This document shows, piece after piece, positions 17,416 through 24,821 of a DNA stretch of 64,000 nt; position 1 is the stretch's first letter, and the number at the start of each line of letters is the position of its first letter. Both the position numbers and the translations under genes were made by a program. The notes under the pieces were generated by a model. The model was given only the letters and a program-made list of their open reading frames with translations. It had not been told where the DNA came from and searched no databases. Source of the DNA: Burkholderiales bacterium (lineage in GTDB: Bacteria; Pseudomonadota; Gammaproteobacteria; Burkholderiales; SG8-41); contig JAUXMZ010000025.1 of assembly GCA_030683105.1 (NCBI GenBank), positions 62,001 through 126,000 of the forward strand, in the 5' to 3' direction.

Positions 17416-17736
17416 TCATCCGGATACGGTAAGCGCGGCGCGCTCGCCGCCAGCCTGGCCGGCATCATCGACCCATTCAAAGATAATATCGCCGCTCTTC
17501 TGCGCCACCGTGTAAAACTGGAGCTGGGGATTGGCGGCAATGCCCGAGCCCATCTCGGCGCGAAAAATTTCCACGCCGTTGTAGCGGCAGACGAGGCTGT
17601 TGATCACATTCTTTGGAATGCGCCTGCCGAAATTGTCCGGACGGAAACCGGTCTCCATCGGATGCTGGATCGCGATCCGGATCGGGATGATTTCCCCGCG
17701 GCGCGCTTCCCGTGGAATCAGCACTATGGCAAGCAC
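17416..17736 (-). CDS. soxZ: SoxZ, SoxYZ carrier scaffold subunit
   Basis: SoxZ pairs with SoxY to form the periplasmic sulfur-carrier complex. The product contains the signature IQHPMETGFRPDNFGRRIPKN, read in two parts, then VCRYNGVEIFRAEMGSGIAANP and a C-terminal FEWVDDAGQ. Start is taken as GTG 17736, two bases after the soxY stop, giving 106 aa, normal for the family. Upstream in-frame codons belong to soxY in another frame. As usual for SoxZ there is no signal peptide; it is expected to be co-exported with SoxY through Tat. Confidence 0.9.
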   Translation of the reverse strand: MLAIVLIPREARRGEIIPIRIAIQHPMETGFRPDNFGRRIPKNVINSLVCRYNGVEIFRAEMGSGIAANPQLQFYTVAQKSGDIIFEWVDDAGQAGGERAALTVSG

Positions 17737-17738
17737 GG

Positions 17739-18191
17739 TCAGCTTCCGTCCAGGCACGCCAGTTCGGTGACGATCACCTTGGCGGTTCCCGACCAGTACG
17801 ATCCATCTGAAAGTTGCGCAAGCGCAAGGACCTCCTGCGTATCCGCGAGCCGTATGCGGGTGAAAATTTCCGCCCGGCCCGCCCACGGTCCGAGACTGAA
17901 GGTCGCCACGATCGGGCGCGGATTGCGCTCGGCAAGCAGCGTCACGCTGCGCACGTAATCGGTTGCCGTCATCGGGCTGTCCACAATCACGCGCAACGGC
18001 ACAGAATGCCCGTTGTCGGCCAGTTCGGGGGTATCCACTTTGACCCGCCCTTCTCTTACCAGGGCCCCGCCTCCTGTCACCTGCCGGATCAGAAAGTCGC
18101 GCCCGTCGGCCTGAGCGGGTACGGCGCGCGCTGCGAACGGCGCGCCGGCAATAGCAGTCAGGGTGGCCAGAAAACGGCGGCGAGTCGGCAT
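17739..18191 (-). CDS. soxY: SoxY-family sulfur carrier with atypical C-terminus
   Basis: Carrier protein that holds sulfur intermediates on a C-terminal cysteine. The N-terminus is a Tat signal (PTRRRFLATLTAIAGAPFAA). The Ig-like core has LADNGHSVPLRVIVDSPM and VRSVTLLAERNPRPIVATF. Length is 150 aa. Classical SoxY ends in a flexible GGCGG arm, whereas here the end is TELACLDGS with Cys146 as the only candidate. It lies between soxX and soxZ in a unit without soxB or soxCD in view. The variant arm could reflect a different partner or substrate; that is inference. Confidence 0.88.
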   Translation of the reverse strand: MPTRRRFLATLTAIAGAPFAARAVPAQADGRDFLIRQVTGGGALVREGRVKVDTPELADNGHSVPLRVIVDSPMTATDYVRSVTLLAERNPRPIVATFSLGPWAGRAEIFTRIRLADTQEVLALAQLSDGSYWSGTAKVIVTELACLDGS

Positions 18192-18207
18192 GTGAGCTCT
18201 CGTATCC

Positions 18208-18651
18208 TTATTGCAGCGTTCTCAAATAAGCGACAACGTCTTCGATCTGCTGGGCGCTCAGTATGGGCTTGCCTCTGTAGGCGGGGGCGACACGGCTGAG
18301 GCCCTCGGTCCGGTAATATGAAGGCATTACCGTATCACGATTGAGCCGCGCAAGGTCGACGATGCGCAGCCGCAACTGCCCCTCCGACAGCCTGCCCGCA
18401 ACGCCGGACAGCGAAGGTGCAATGTTGCCCATGAAGCGCGCCCCGGTCTCCGGCACGGCGTGGCACAGCAGGCAGTTGGACTCACGGCCCATCAACACAT
18501 CGCGGCCACGGGCGGCATCACCCGGTGCCGCAAGCGGTTGGTTGATCGCGTCTGACTCGATGCGATAACTTACCAGCGGGCCAGGCGGTGCGGCAGCGCA
18601 ACCCGTCATGACGACAAACCATGCACACCAGACCGGAACACGCACGCGCAA
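18208..18651 (-). CDS. soxX: SoxX, monohaem cytochrome c
   Basis: Monohaem cytochrome that partners SoxA and passes electrons to the respiratory chain. The haem motif is CLLCH (residues 60-64), followed by GNIAPSLSGVAGRLSEGQLR, a methionine ligand in NRDTVMPSYY, and the family ending GKPILSAQQIEDVVAYLRTL. The start is TTG 18651, chosen for the strong AGGGGAGG upstream; GTG 18645 is a close alternative. The N-terminus contains VVMTGCA, so it may be lipidated, which is unusual for SoxX. It starts 17 bp after the molybdenum hydroxylase large-subunit gene. Confidence 0.88.
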   Translation of the reverse strand: MRVRVPVWCAWFVVMTGCAAAPPGPLVSYRIESDAINQPLAAPGDAARGRDVLMGRESNCLLCHAVPETGARFMGNIAPSLSGVAGRLSEGQLRLRIVDLARLNRDTVMPSYYRTEGLSRVAPAYRGKPILSAQQIEDVVAYLRTLQ

Positions 18652-18668
18652 CCGCCCTCCCCTGAAGA

Positions 18669-20873
18669 TCAGACCAGCGTCATGCCCTGCTTGCCAAGCG
18701 GCAGGCTGCGCACCGGCTTGCCGGTTGCGGCATAGATCGCGTTCAAGATCGCGGGCACGACCACGCATATCGTCGGCTCGCCGACCCCACCCCAGAAATC
18801 GTGGGTCAGCGCCAGCACCGTCTCGACCTTGGGCATTTCCGCAATCTTCATCACCCGGTAATTGTGAAAATTTGTCTCGACAACCTTCCCCGCGTCCACG
18901 GAAATCTCGCTGTGCAACGTGGTCATGCCGTAGGCAACGGAGCCTTCGATCTGCGCCGTGGTCTGGTCCGGGTTTACCACGTTGCCGCAATTCAGCGCGA
19001 ATACCATACGGTGTACCTTGACCTCGCCTTTGGCGCTGACCGAAACCTCTGCAACCGCCGCGGAATAACTGCCGTAACCCATGAACTGTGCGATGCCGCG
19101 ATGAACACCCGGGGGCAACGGCTTGCCCCAGCCCGCGCGCTCGGCGGCCGCGTTCAGCACACCCAGGTGCTTCGGGCGCTCGGCCATCAGCGCGCGGCGG
19201 AATTCGAGCGGATCCTTGCCGGCGAGCTTCGCCACCTCGTCCATGAAGCATTCCAGAAAAATGCCGTTCTGGTTGGTGTTCACGCCGCGCCACGGCCCGA
19301 CCGGAAGGTGCGTGTTGCGCATCGCATATTCGGTGCGCAGATTCGGATGGGTGTAACCGATTTGCGCATCCCCGGGCTCCGGCCACAGACCTTGCAATTG
19401 CCTTTTATCCTTGCCGTCCTTGATCGCCGCCGGGTTCGCAAACGCGTTGATCGACTGGCCCGACACGCGGACCAGCAGACCGGCCAGATTGCCATTGGCA
19501 TCCACACCGGCGGCCAGCCGGCACTGCGCTATCGGGCGGTAGAAATCATGCGCCTGATCTTCCTCCCGGCTCCAGATCATTTTAACCGGCACGCCGGGGA
19601 ACTGCTTGGCGATGGTCACCCCTTGTCGCACCACATCCTGATTGCCGATGCGCCGGCCGAAACCGCCGCCAAGATCATGCTTGTAGACCTCGCACTTTTC
19701 GAGCGGCAGACCGGATGCCGACGATAAAGCCGCCAGCGACGCTTCCGGATTCTGCGTCGGAATCCACACTTCGGCCCGGTCAGCGGTGAGTTTCACCGTG
19801 CAATTCATGGTTTCCATCGTGGTATGGGAGACGAATGGCAGGCTGTAGACCGCTTCGACTTTCTTTGCGGCGCCCGCAATTGCTTTCACCGCGTCGCCGG
19901 TATTGATGTCGGCGAAGGCGTCATCCGAGGTCAAGCCCGACTTCAGGTGCTCGGCGATTGATGCGCTCGTCACATTGGCATTAGGGCCCTCATCCCAGAC
20001 TATAGGCAGCGCATCGAGCGCTTTCTTGGCCCGCCACCAGGTGTCGGCCACCACCGCAACGGTGGAATCATTGACCTTGATGACGCGCTTCACCCCGGGC
20101 ATGGCCAGGATCTTGGATTCGTCATAGCTGGCGAGCTTGCCGCCAAACACCGGACAATCCCTGACTGCCGCATTCAGCATCCCCGGCAGTTTGAGATCGA
20201 TCGCATAGACTTTCTGACCGTTAAGCTTGTCTGCCGTATCGAGCCGCCTGACCGGCTTGCCGGCGATCTTCCAGTTTTTGGCATCCTTGAGCTTGATCGA
20301 CTTCAGGTCTGGCGTGGTCAGCTTCGCCGCAGCGGAGGCGACCTGCCCGTAGGTGGTGGAACGACTGGACGCCGCATGGGTGATCACGCTGTTGGCAACC
20401 TGCAACTCGGCTACCGGGACTTTCCACTGGTCCGCAGCCGCCTGCATGAGCATCATGCGCGCAGCGGCACCGCCGCGGCGAACGTAATCATGTGAAGTGC
20501 GGATACCCCGGCTACCGGCGGTCGACATGTCTCCCCATACGCGCTTGCGGGCGAGATTCTGGCCGGCGGTAATGCTTTCCGTGGTTACTTTCTTCCAGTC
20601 GCATTCAAGTTCCTCGGCAACGAGCTGCGCAAGACCGGTAAGCGTGCCTTGCCCCATCTCGGCGCGCGCAATGCGAATGACGCAGGTGTCGTCAGGTTTG
20701 ACCACTACCCACGCATTGATCTCGGTCACATCGGCAGCACTTTGCGCCGCCGCCGAACCGATGCCGAAGGGAAGATGGAAGCCCAGCGTCAGCCCGCCGC
20801 CAGCCGCAGCGGAACTGATGATGAATTTACGACGCGAGAGATTCGGTGTTTTTCCGGAACTGGTGGTTTTCAT
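18669..20873 (-). CDS. Tat-exported molybdenum hydroxylase large subunit (IorB-like)
   Basis: Xanthine-oxidase-family large subunit of the isoquinoline 1-oxidoreductase beta type, which binds molybdopterin cytosine dinucleotide and hydroxylates a substrate at carbon with water-derived oxygen. The N-terminus is a Tat signal (LSRRKFIISSAAAGGGLTL), so the enzyme is periplasmic. Mo-site segments include RAEMGQGTLTGL, KHDLGGGFGRR, LPVGPWRGVNTNQNG and the catalytic glutamate in WGGVGEPT (Glu699). Length is 734 aa. It follows its [2Fe-2S] partner by 16 bp and precedes soxX by 17 bp, suggesting one transcript. The substrate cannot be read from sequence; electrons probably go to cytochrome c. Confidence 0.9.
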   Translation of the reverse strand: MKTTSSGKTPNLSRRKFIISSAAAGGGLTLGFHLPFGIGSAAAQSAADVTEINAWVVVKPDDTCVIRIARAEMGQGTLTGLAQLVAEELECDWKKVTTESITAGQNLARKRVWGDMSTAGSRGIRTSHDYVRRGGAAARMMLMQAAADQWKVPVAELQVANSVITHAASSRSTTYGQVASAAAKLTTPDLKSIKLKDAKNWKIAGKPVRRLDTADKLNGQKVYAIDLKLPGMLNAAVRDCPVFGGKLASYDESKILAMPGVKRVIKVNDSTVAVVADTWWRAKKALDALPIVWDEGPNANVTSASIAEHLKSGLTSDDAFADINTGDAVKAIAGAAKKVEAVYSLPFVSHTTMETMNCTVKLTADRAEVWIPTQNPEASLAALSSASGLPLEKCEVYKHDLGGGFGRRIGNQDVVRQGVTIAKQFPGVPVKMIWSREEDQAHDFYRPIAQCRLAAGVDANGNLAGLLVRVSGQSINAFANPAAIKDGKDKRQLQGLWPEPGDAQIGYTHPNLRTEYAMRNTHLPVGPWRGVNTNQNGIFLECFMDEVAKLAGKDPLEFRRALMAERPKHLGVLNAAAERAGWGKPLPPGVHRGIAQFMGYGSYSAAVAEVSVSAKGEVKVHRMVFALNCGNVVNPDQTTAQIEGSVAYGMTTLHSEISVDAGKVVETNFHNYRVMKIAEMPKVETVLALTHDFWGGVGEPTICVVVPAILNAIYAATGKPVRSLPLGKQGMTLV

Positions 20874-20889
20874 GGTTTATTCCTCAGTC

Positions 20890-21387
20890 TCAGGCGCCGG
20901 TTTTTTCGGTGGTGACAGCGTCCGCGCTGCCCATCTTGATATTGCCCGCAGCCGCATGTATCGCTGCTCTGATGCGCGCATAGGTGCCACAGCGGCAAAT
21001 GTTGGTCATGGCCTCGTCAATATCCTTGTCGGTGGGTTTGGGCTTGTTTTTCAGCAATGCCGCCGCCGCCATGATCTGCCCCGACTGGCAAAAACCGCAC
21101 TGGGGCACGTCGATTGCCGCCCATGCTTTCTGCACCGGGTGGGAACTGTCACTCGACAACCCTTCGATGGTGACTATCCGGTCGCCGGCTTTCACGCTGC
21201 TCACGGGGAGCGAGCATGACCGCCGCACTTCTCCGTTGATATGCACGGAACATGCACCGCACTGTGCGATACCACAGCCGTATTTGGTGCCGGTCAGACC
21301 GACCTGTTCGCGGAGAACCCACAGCAGGGGCGTATCGGGTTCGACATTGACCTGATGCGAGCGGCCGTTGATATTGAGCTGGTACAT
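20890..21387 (-). CDS. Molybdenum hydroxylase [2Fe-2S] small subunit (IorA-like)
   Basis: Small subunit that carries two [2Fe-2S] clusters and relays electrons from the molybdenum site. The plant-ferredoxin-like cluster uses Cys38, Cys43, Cys46 and Cys58 ([18 protein letters not shown]). The second cluster uses Cys97, Cys100, Cys131 and Cys133 (QCGFCQSGQ and ICRCGTY). Length is 165 aa. It has no signal peptide and is expected to be exported with the Tat-tagged large subunit encoded next. It is first in the minus-strand unit that runs on into soxXYZA. No FAD subunit is present, as in IorAB-type enzymes. Confidence 0.93.
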   Translation of the reverse strand: MYQLNINGRSHQVNVEPDTPLLWVLREQVGLTGTKYGCGIAQCGACSVHINGEVRRSCSLPVSSVKAGDRIVTIEGLSSDSSHPVQKAWAAIDVPQCGFCQSGQIMAAAALLKNKPKPTDKDIDEAMTNICRCGTYARIRAAIHAAAGNIKMGSADAVTTEKTGA

Positions 21388-21975
21388 GACGTCTCCTCAC
21401 GTTGATTCATGATGATGATTTATTACGAGATCCGTTCCTCCTGCGGGCGCAGGCGAACAGCAGACTCCTCGGACAGTATTATTACTCCCGCAGTCGGACT
21501 GCCGCGGTGTTTTAGATCCCTGATGCAACAGCTGGAGGCGCAAGATTATTACCACTGCCGGCAGGGGTCAAGCTGAACTTGGCGACCCTGCTGCCGCGCA
21601 TCCGTGCCGCGCTGCAGCAGCAGCTGCATTACGCCATTTTTTCTCCCTGATCTTCATGCCGTAACAGGGGCTTAGGGATCAGTATTGGGCGTCGGACAGG
21701 ATGCAAAGGTTGCGATGATGCTCGCTGATGAGTATGGCAGAGTCCAAGAACGCTAACATGAATAGACTGAAGACGGAATTTCCCCGTCTGGCCGCGAAAA
21801 CACGCGATTCAATGTGCGCGCCCCCGCGCCAGTCAGTCGTATGGTTTTCCCCGGATTGCCGTCAGGCACGCACCGGGATGCGCCACAAGTAAACCATGGG
21901 TGACCAGACCTCGACCTTCCGTTCCGGCACCCAATCGCCCATGGCGAACGCTTCTGGCGGGGTCCTGCGCGAACT
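21388..21975. other. Gene-free region between mtgA and the IorA-like gene
   Basis: About 590 bp without a supported gene. The part next to the IorA-like gene (21388-21480) should hold its promoter. On the minus strand a 26-codon frame starts at an ATG near 21943 (MGDWVPERKVEVWSPMVYLW), in phase with the mtgA reading frame beyond its stop. It has no ribosome-binding site and I cannot support it as a gene. No hairpin or repeat of the families found elsewhere was seen here. It may contain decayed coding sequence. Confidence 0.4.
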
Positions 21976-22674
21976 TCACGGCACCAGCGCCGAATTCATG
22001 CGGCGCTGGATAATTTCGGTTCGCCGCTGCAAATAAGCGGTTTCGCTTCCCGGCCCGTAGCGGCGCGGGCTCGGCACCATCGCCGCCAGCCGCGCCGCCT
22101 GCTCGGCGGTAAGATTCGCAGCCGATGTGCCGAAATGATGGCGCGAGGCCGCCTCGGCGCCAAACACGCCGTCACCCCACTCGATGACGTTGAGATAAAT
22201 CTCGAATATGCGGCGTTTGGTCAGGATGGTCTCTATCATCACCGTGATCGCTGCTTCCTGCGCCTTGCGCCACCAGGAACGCTCGCCTGACAGGAACAGG
22301 TTTTTGGCGAGCTGCTGGCTGATGGTGGACCCGCCGGCGACAACCTTGCCTTTTTTCAGGTTCTTTTCATAGGCTTTCTGGATCGCCTCCCAGTCGAAGC
22401 CTTCGTGATCGAGAAACTTGGCATCCTCGGCGGCAACCATGGCGCGCTTGAGATGAATTGAAATGCGGTTATACGGTACCCACTGGTGCTTAAGAGTCGC
22501 TTTGGGCGCTTTTACCCGCAGTTTTTCCAGCCGGCTTTGCATGAACGCCGTGACATCGGGATCGTGATTGGCCCAGTAGCCGATATGGGCCACGAACCAG
22601 AACTGGATCAGCAGCAGCGCGATGAGCGTCAGCAGCAGCGCACGCCACGCCCAGCGGAACACGGTTCTCAGCAT
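21976..22674 (-). CDS. mtgA: Monofunctional peptidoglycan glycosyltransferase
   Basis: Inner-membrane family 51 glycosyltransferase that polymerises lipid II into glycan strands. A single N-terminal membrane anchor (ALLLTLIALLLIQFWFVAHI) is followed by the catalytic glutamate region MVAAEDAKFLDHEGFDW, the block GGSTISQQLAKNLFLS, and TKRRIFEIYLNVIEWG with FGAEAASRHHFG. Length is 232 aa, normal. It is the last gene of the RNB nuclease-tonB-aroE-mtgA order typical of betaproteobacteria. Confidence 0.97.
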   Translation of the reverse strand: MLRTVFRWAWRALLLTLIALLLIQFWFVAHIGYWANHDPDVTAFMQSRLEKLRVKAPKATLKHQWVPYNRISIHLKRAMVAAEDAKFLDHEGFDWEAIQKAYEKNLKKGKVVAGGSTISQQLAKNLFLSGERSWWRKAQEAAITVMIETILTKRRIFEIYLNVIEWGDGVFGAEAASRHHFGTSAANLTAEQAARLAAMVPSPRRYGPGSETAYLQRRTEIIQRRMNSALVP

Positions 22675-22730
22675 GCTGAAAACCTAAGGACGAAGGAAAA
22701 CCCGGACATTTCCGCATTCATCCTGCCGCC

Positions 22731-22792
22731 TCTCGCCTCTCGCCTCACGCTTTACTCCTCACTCCTCCCTCCTCCCTCCTCACCCTTCACCG
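22731..22792. repeat. Heptad repeat array H2 at the 3' end of aroE
   Basis: Nearly nine degenerate 7-bp units (TCTCGCC, TCACGCT, TTACTCC, TCACTCC, TCCCTCC, TCACCCT and variants) run without interruption. The array overlaps the last codons and stop of aroE (stop at 22780-22782): on the coding strand it reads GGTGAAGGGTGA, giving Gly-Glu-Gly-stop. It fills most of the aroE-mtgA gap. Confidence 0.8.
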
Positions 22793-23607
22793 CGCAAGCG
22801 CGCAATCACCGGCGCCGTCTGCGGCCGCACCCCGCGCCAGATGAAAAACGATTCAGCGGCCTGCTCGACCAGCATGCCGGTGCCATCGGCGCTGCGGGCG
22901 CCGCGCTCCTGTGCGAAGCGCAAAAACGGCGTCGTCTTGCCGTAGACCATGTCGTAGGCCAGCACATCTGCCGCGAAAATATCGTTCGGCAACGGCGGCA
23001 TTTCATCGCTCAAACCCGCTGACGTGGCATTGATGATCAGATCGAACTTTGTATCAGAGAGTTGCGAATAGGGCCGAGCTGAAATTCCGTTTATCGCAAA
23101 CTTCTCAAATTTCTGAAAATGCGCGACCAGGCTTACGGCTTTATCGGGAGTCCGGTTGGCCACAATCAGCGTATCCGGATGCTCGCTGAGCAGTGGATGC
23201 ATTACCCCGTAGGTTGCTCCGCCAGCGCCCATCAGCAGCACCCGCCGGCCCTGGATCGGGTACTTTAGGTTGTCCTGGATATCGCGCACCAGCCCGATGC
23301 CGTCGGTGTTATAACCCACCATTTGGCCGTCGATGAACTTAATGGTATTCACCGCACCGGCGTCCAAAGCATAACCTGCGTGAGCCCCCACGAGATTCCA
23401 TGCCTCGTGTTTGAATGGCACGGTAACATTGAGACCCTTGCCGCCGGCATCACGAAATTTCAGCACCTCTGCCCTGAAACCGTCGAGCGGCGCAAAGATT
23501 GTCGTGTATGCAATGTCATGCCCGGTTTGGCGCGCGAATTCCGCGTGGATCAGCGGCGATTTGCTGTGCGCGACCGGGTTGCCGATTACTGCGTATTTAT
23601 CGCTCAT
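22780..23607 (-). CDS. aroE: Shikimate dehydrogenase
   Basis: NADPH-dependent reduction of 3-dehydroshikimate to shikimate in aromatic amino acid synthesis. Diagnostic segments are AVIGNPVAHSKSPLIH, NVTVPFKHEA (catalytic lysine), YNTDGIGLVRDI (catalytic aspartate), and the NADP site VLLMGAGGATYGVM. The usual GAGGA is followed by T rather than A/S, a small deviation. Length is 275 aa. It lies between tonB and mtgA on the minus strand. Its final three codons are inside a 7-bp repeat array, so the extreme C-terminus (GEG) is repeat-derived. Confidence 0.96.
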   Translation of the reverse strand: MSDKYAVIGNPVAHSKSPLIHAEFARQTGHDIAYTTIFAPLDGFRAEVLKFRDAGGKGLNVTVPFKHEAWNLVGAHAGYALDAGAVNTIKFIDGQMVGYNTDGIGLVRDIQDNLKYPIQGRRVLLMGAGGATYGVMHPLLSEHPDTLIVANRTPDKAVSLVAHFQKFEKFAINGISARPYSQLSDTKFDLIINATSAGLSDEMPPLPNDIFAADVLAYDMVYGKTTPFLRFAQERGARSADGTGMLVEQAAESFFIWRGVRPQTAPVIARLRGEG

Positions 23608-23622
23608 GCTCGTGGATTACGA

Positions 23623-23717
23623 TTCAAGGTTCAAGGTTCAAGTTTATCAGCCGACAGGCTGCCAAACTTGAACTCGGAACTCGGAACCCGGAACTTTGAA
23701 CACGGAACTCGGAACAA
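23623..23717. repeat. Heptad repeat pair H3 with embedded fragment of the two-hairpin repeat
   Basis: Three units of TTCAAG(G/T) (23623-23643) and seven units of (T/G)GAAC(T/C/A)(C/T/A) (23669-23717) are inverse to each other; TTCAAGTTT and AAACTTGAA can pair. The loop between them contains CAGCCGACAGGCTG, which includes CCGACAGGCTG, the exact reverse complement of the left arm core of the dispersed two-hairpin repeat. The structure fills the gap between tonB and aroE. Confidence 0.8.
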
Positions 23718-23721
23718 GCAT

Positions 23722-24747
23722 CTATTCGGTAAGGAGCTGGTCGGACCGGGTAAAGGTCCAGGTCCGGGTAATGCTGAGGATGTCCGTATCCTTGGTGATA
23801 TCTGCGGAAAAGGGGGCGAATGGCGCAGAGAGTCTGACGATGCGCTGCGCCGCCTCATCAAGCACCCTGTGCCCGGAAGAGCGGTTAATCTCGATTTTGT
23901 CGAGCGCGCCGTCGGCCTTGATCGATACCGTGGCCACCAGGGTGCCGTAGATTTTCTGGTCGCGCGCGGCCTGTGGGTAATTGAGTTCGCCGACGCGCTC
24001 GACTTTCACGCGCCAATCCTCGATGTAGCGCGCAAAGCGGAATTCCTGCGTGCGCGCGCCGACAAACCGGCGGCGCGGCCGTTTCTGGTATTCATCCCAG
24101 TCCTTGCTGATCTGCGCCTCCAGTCTCGCGATTTCCAGACTGCGCTGCATCAGGTCCGAGGCATTCGGCAAGACGCGGGCTTCACTTTGAGGCTGGGGCT
24201 CGGGCTGGGCAGGCGCGGACTCGATTTTGGCCTTGGCTTTGGCCTGGGTCATCAGCTGCCGGGATTCACGCTCAAGTTGTTCGACGCGCTTCGCGGCCGC
24301 GCTCAGTTCTGAAGCTTGCTTGTCATCGCGCGTTACCGGCAACGGGCTCTTGGCGCGGCGATTGGCATCGGTATTGCCGCCACCATCCAGATTGTGCTGG
24401 GCCAGCGCATCGGCTTTGAGCGGCTTGGTCGTCGACTTGGTATTGACCAGCACGACTTCCAGCGGCTGGGCAAGATTGTTGAATTTTGAAGGGTCAGGCA
24501 TCTTGAACGTGATGCCGAACAGGGCGACGGCGTGGACCATGAGGGAAACCAGCACCGCAACCTGCATGCGCTGCGACATGTCCAGAGAAGCGTAACGGCG
24601 GTCAAGTGCGGCAAATCGGCGCTCGATGTCGGCAACACGCGCATCCAGCCCCGCCACCGCGCCGCGCCATGACGCGTGCCGCTCATGCCGCCCGCGCCGC
24701 GGCAATGGCACCACTTTCCTGGCTGAGAGCGAACCCATAATCCCCAT
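23722..24747 (-). CDS. tonB: TonB-family energy transducer
   Basis: Inner-membrane protein that couples the proton motive force (through ExbBD) to outer-membrane receptors. A cytoplasmic N-terminal extension of about 60 residues with coiled-coil character precedes the membrane helix (MQVAVLVSLMVHAVALFGI). A periplasmic charged/coiled region with QPEPQPQ follows, and the C-terminal TonB domain reads VGELNYPQAARDQKIYGTLV with VSIKADGALDKIEINRSSG and VLDEAAQRIVRLSAPFAPF. Length is 341 aa. exbB and exbD are not nearby. Neighbours fit the conserved RNB-tonB-aroE-mtgA order. Confidence 0.92.
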   Translation of the reverse strand: MGIMGSLSARKVVPLPRRGRHERHASWRGAVAGLDARVADIERRFAALDRRYASLDMSQRMQVAVLVSLMVHAVALFGITFKMPDPSKFNNLAQPLEVVLVNTKSTTKPLKADALAQHNLDGGGNTDANRRAKSPLPVTRDDKQASELSAAAKRVEQLERESRQLMTQAKAKAKIESAPAQPEPQPQSEARVLPNASDLMQRSLEIARLEAQISKDWDEYQKRPRRRFVGARTQEFRFARYIEDWRVKVERVGELNYPQAARDQKIYGTLVATVSIKADGALDKIEINRSSGHRVLDEAAQRIVRLSAPFAPFSADITKDTDILSITRTWTFTRSDQLLTE

Positions 24748-24821
24748 TCTACCTAACGACAGGGCCTCTGCATAGAAATTCGTTTTATAACCTGAGGTTG
24801 CGGCAAATCGTTAAAGTTAAA

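Noticed and set aside
18652-19386. Long minus-strand frame extending soxX upstream to 19386
   Set aside because: The upstream part lies inside the molybdenum hydroxylase gene in another frame and has the Arg-rich composition of a GC-rich shadow frame.
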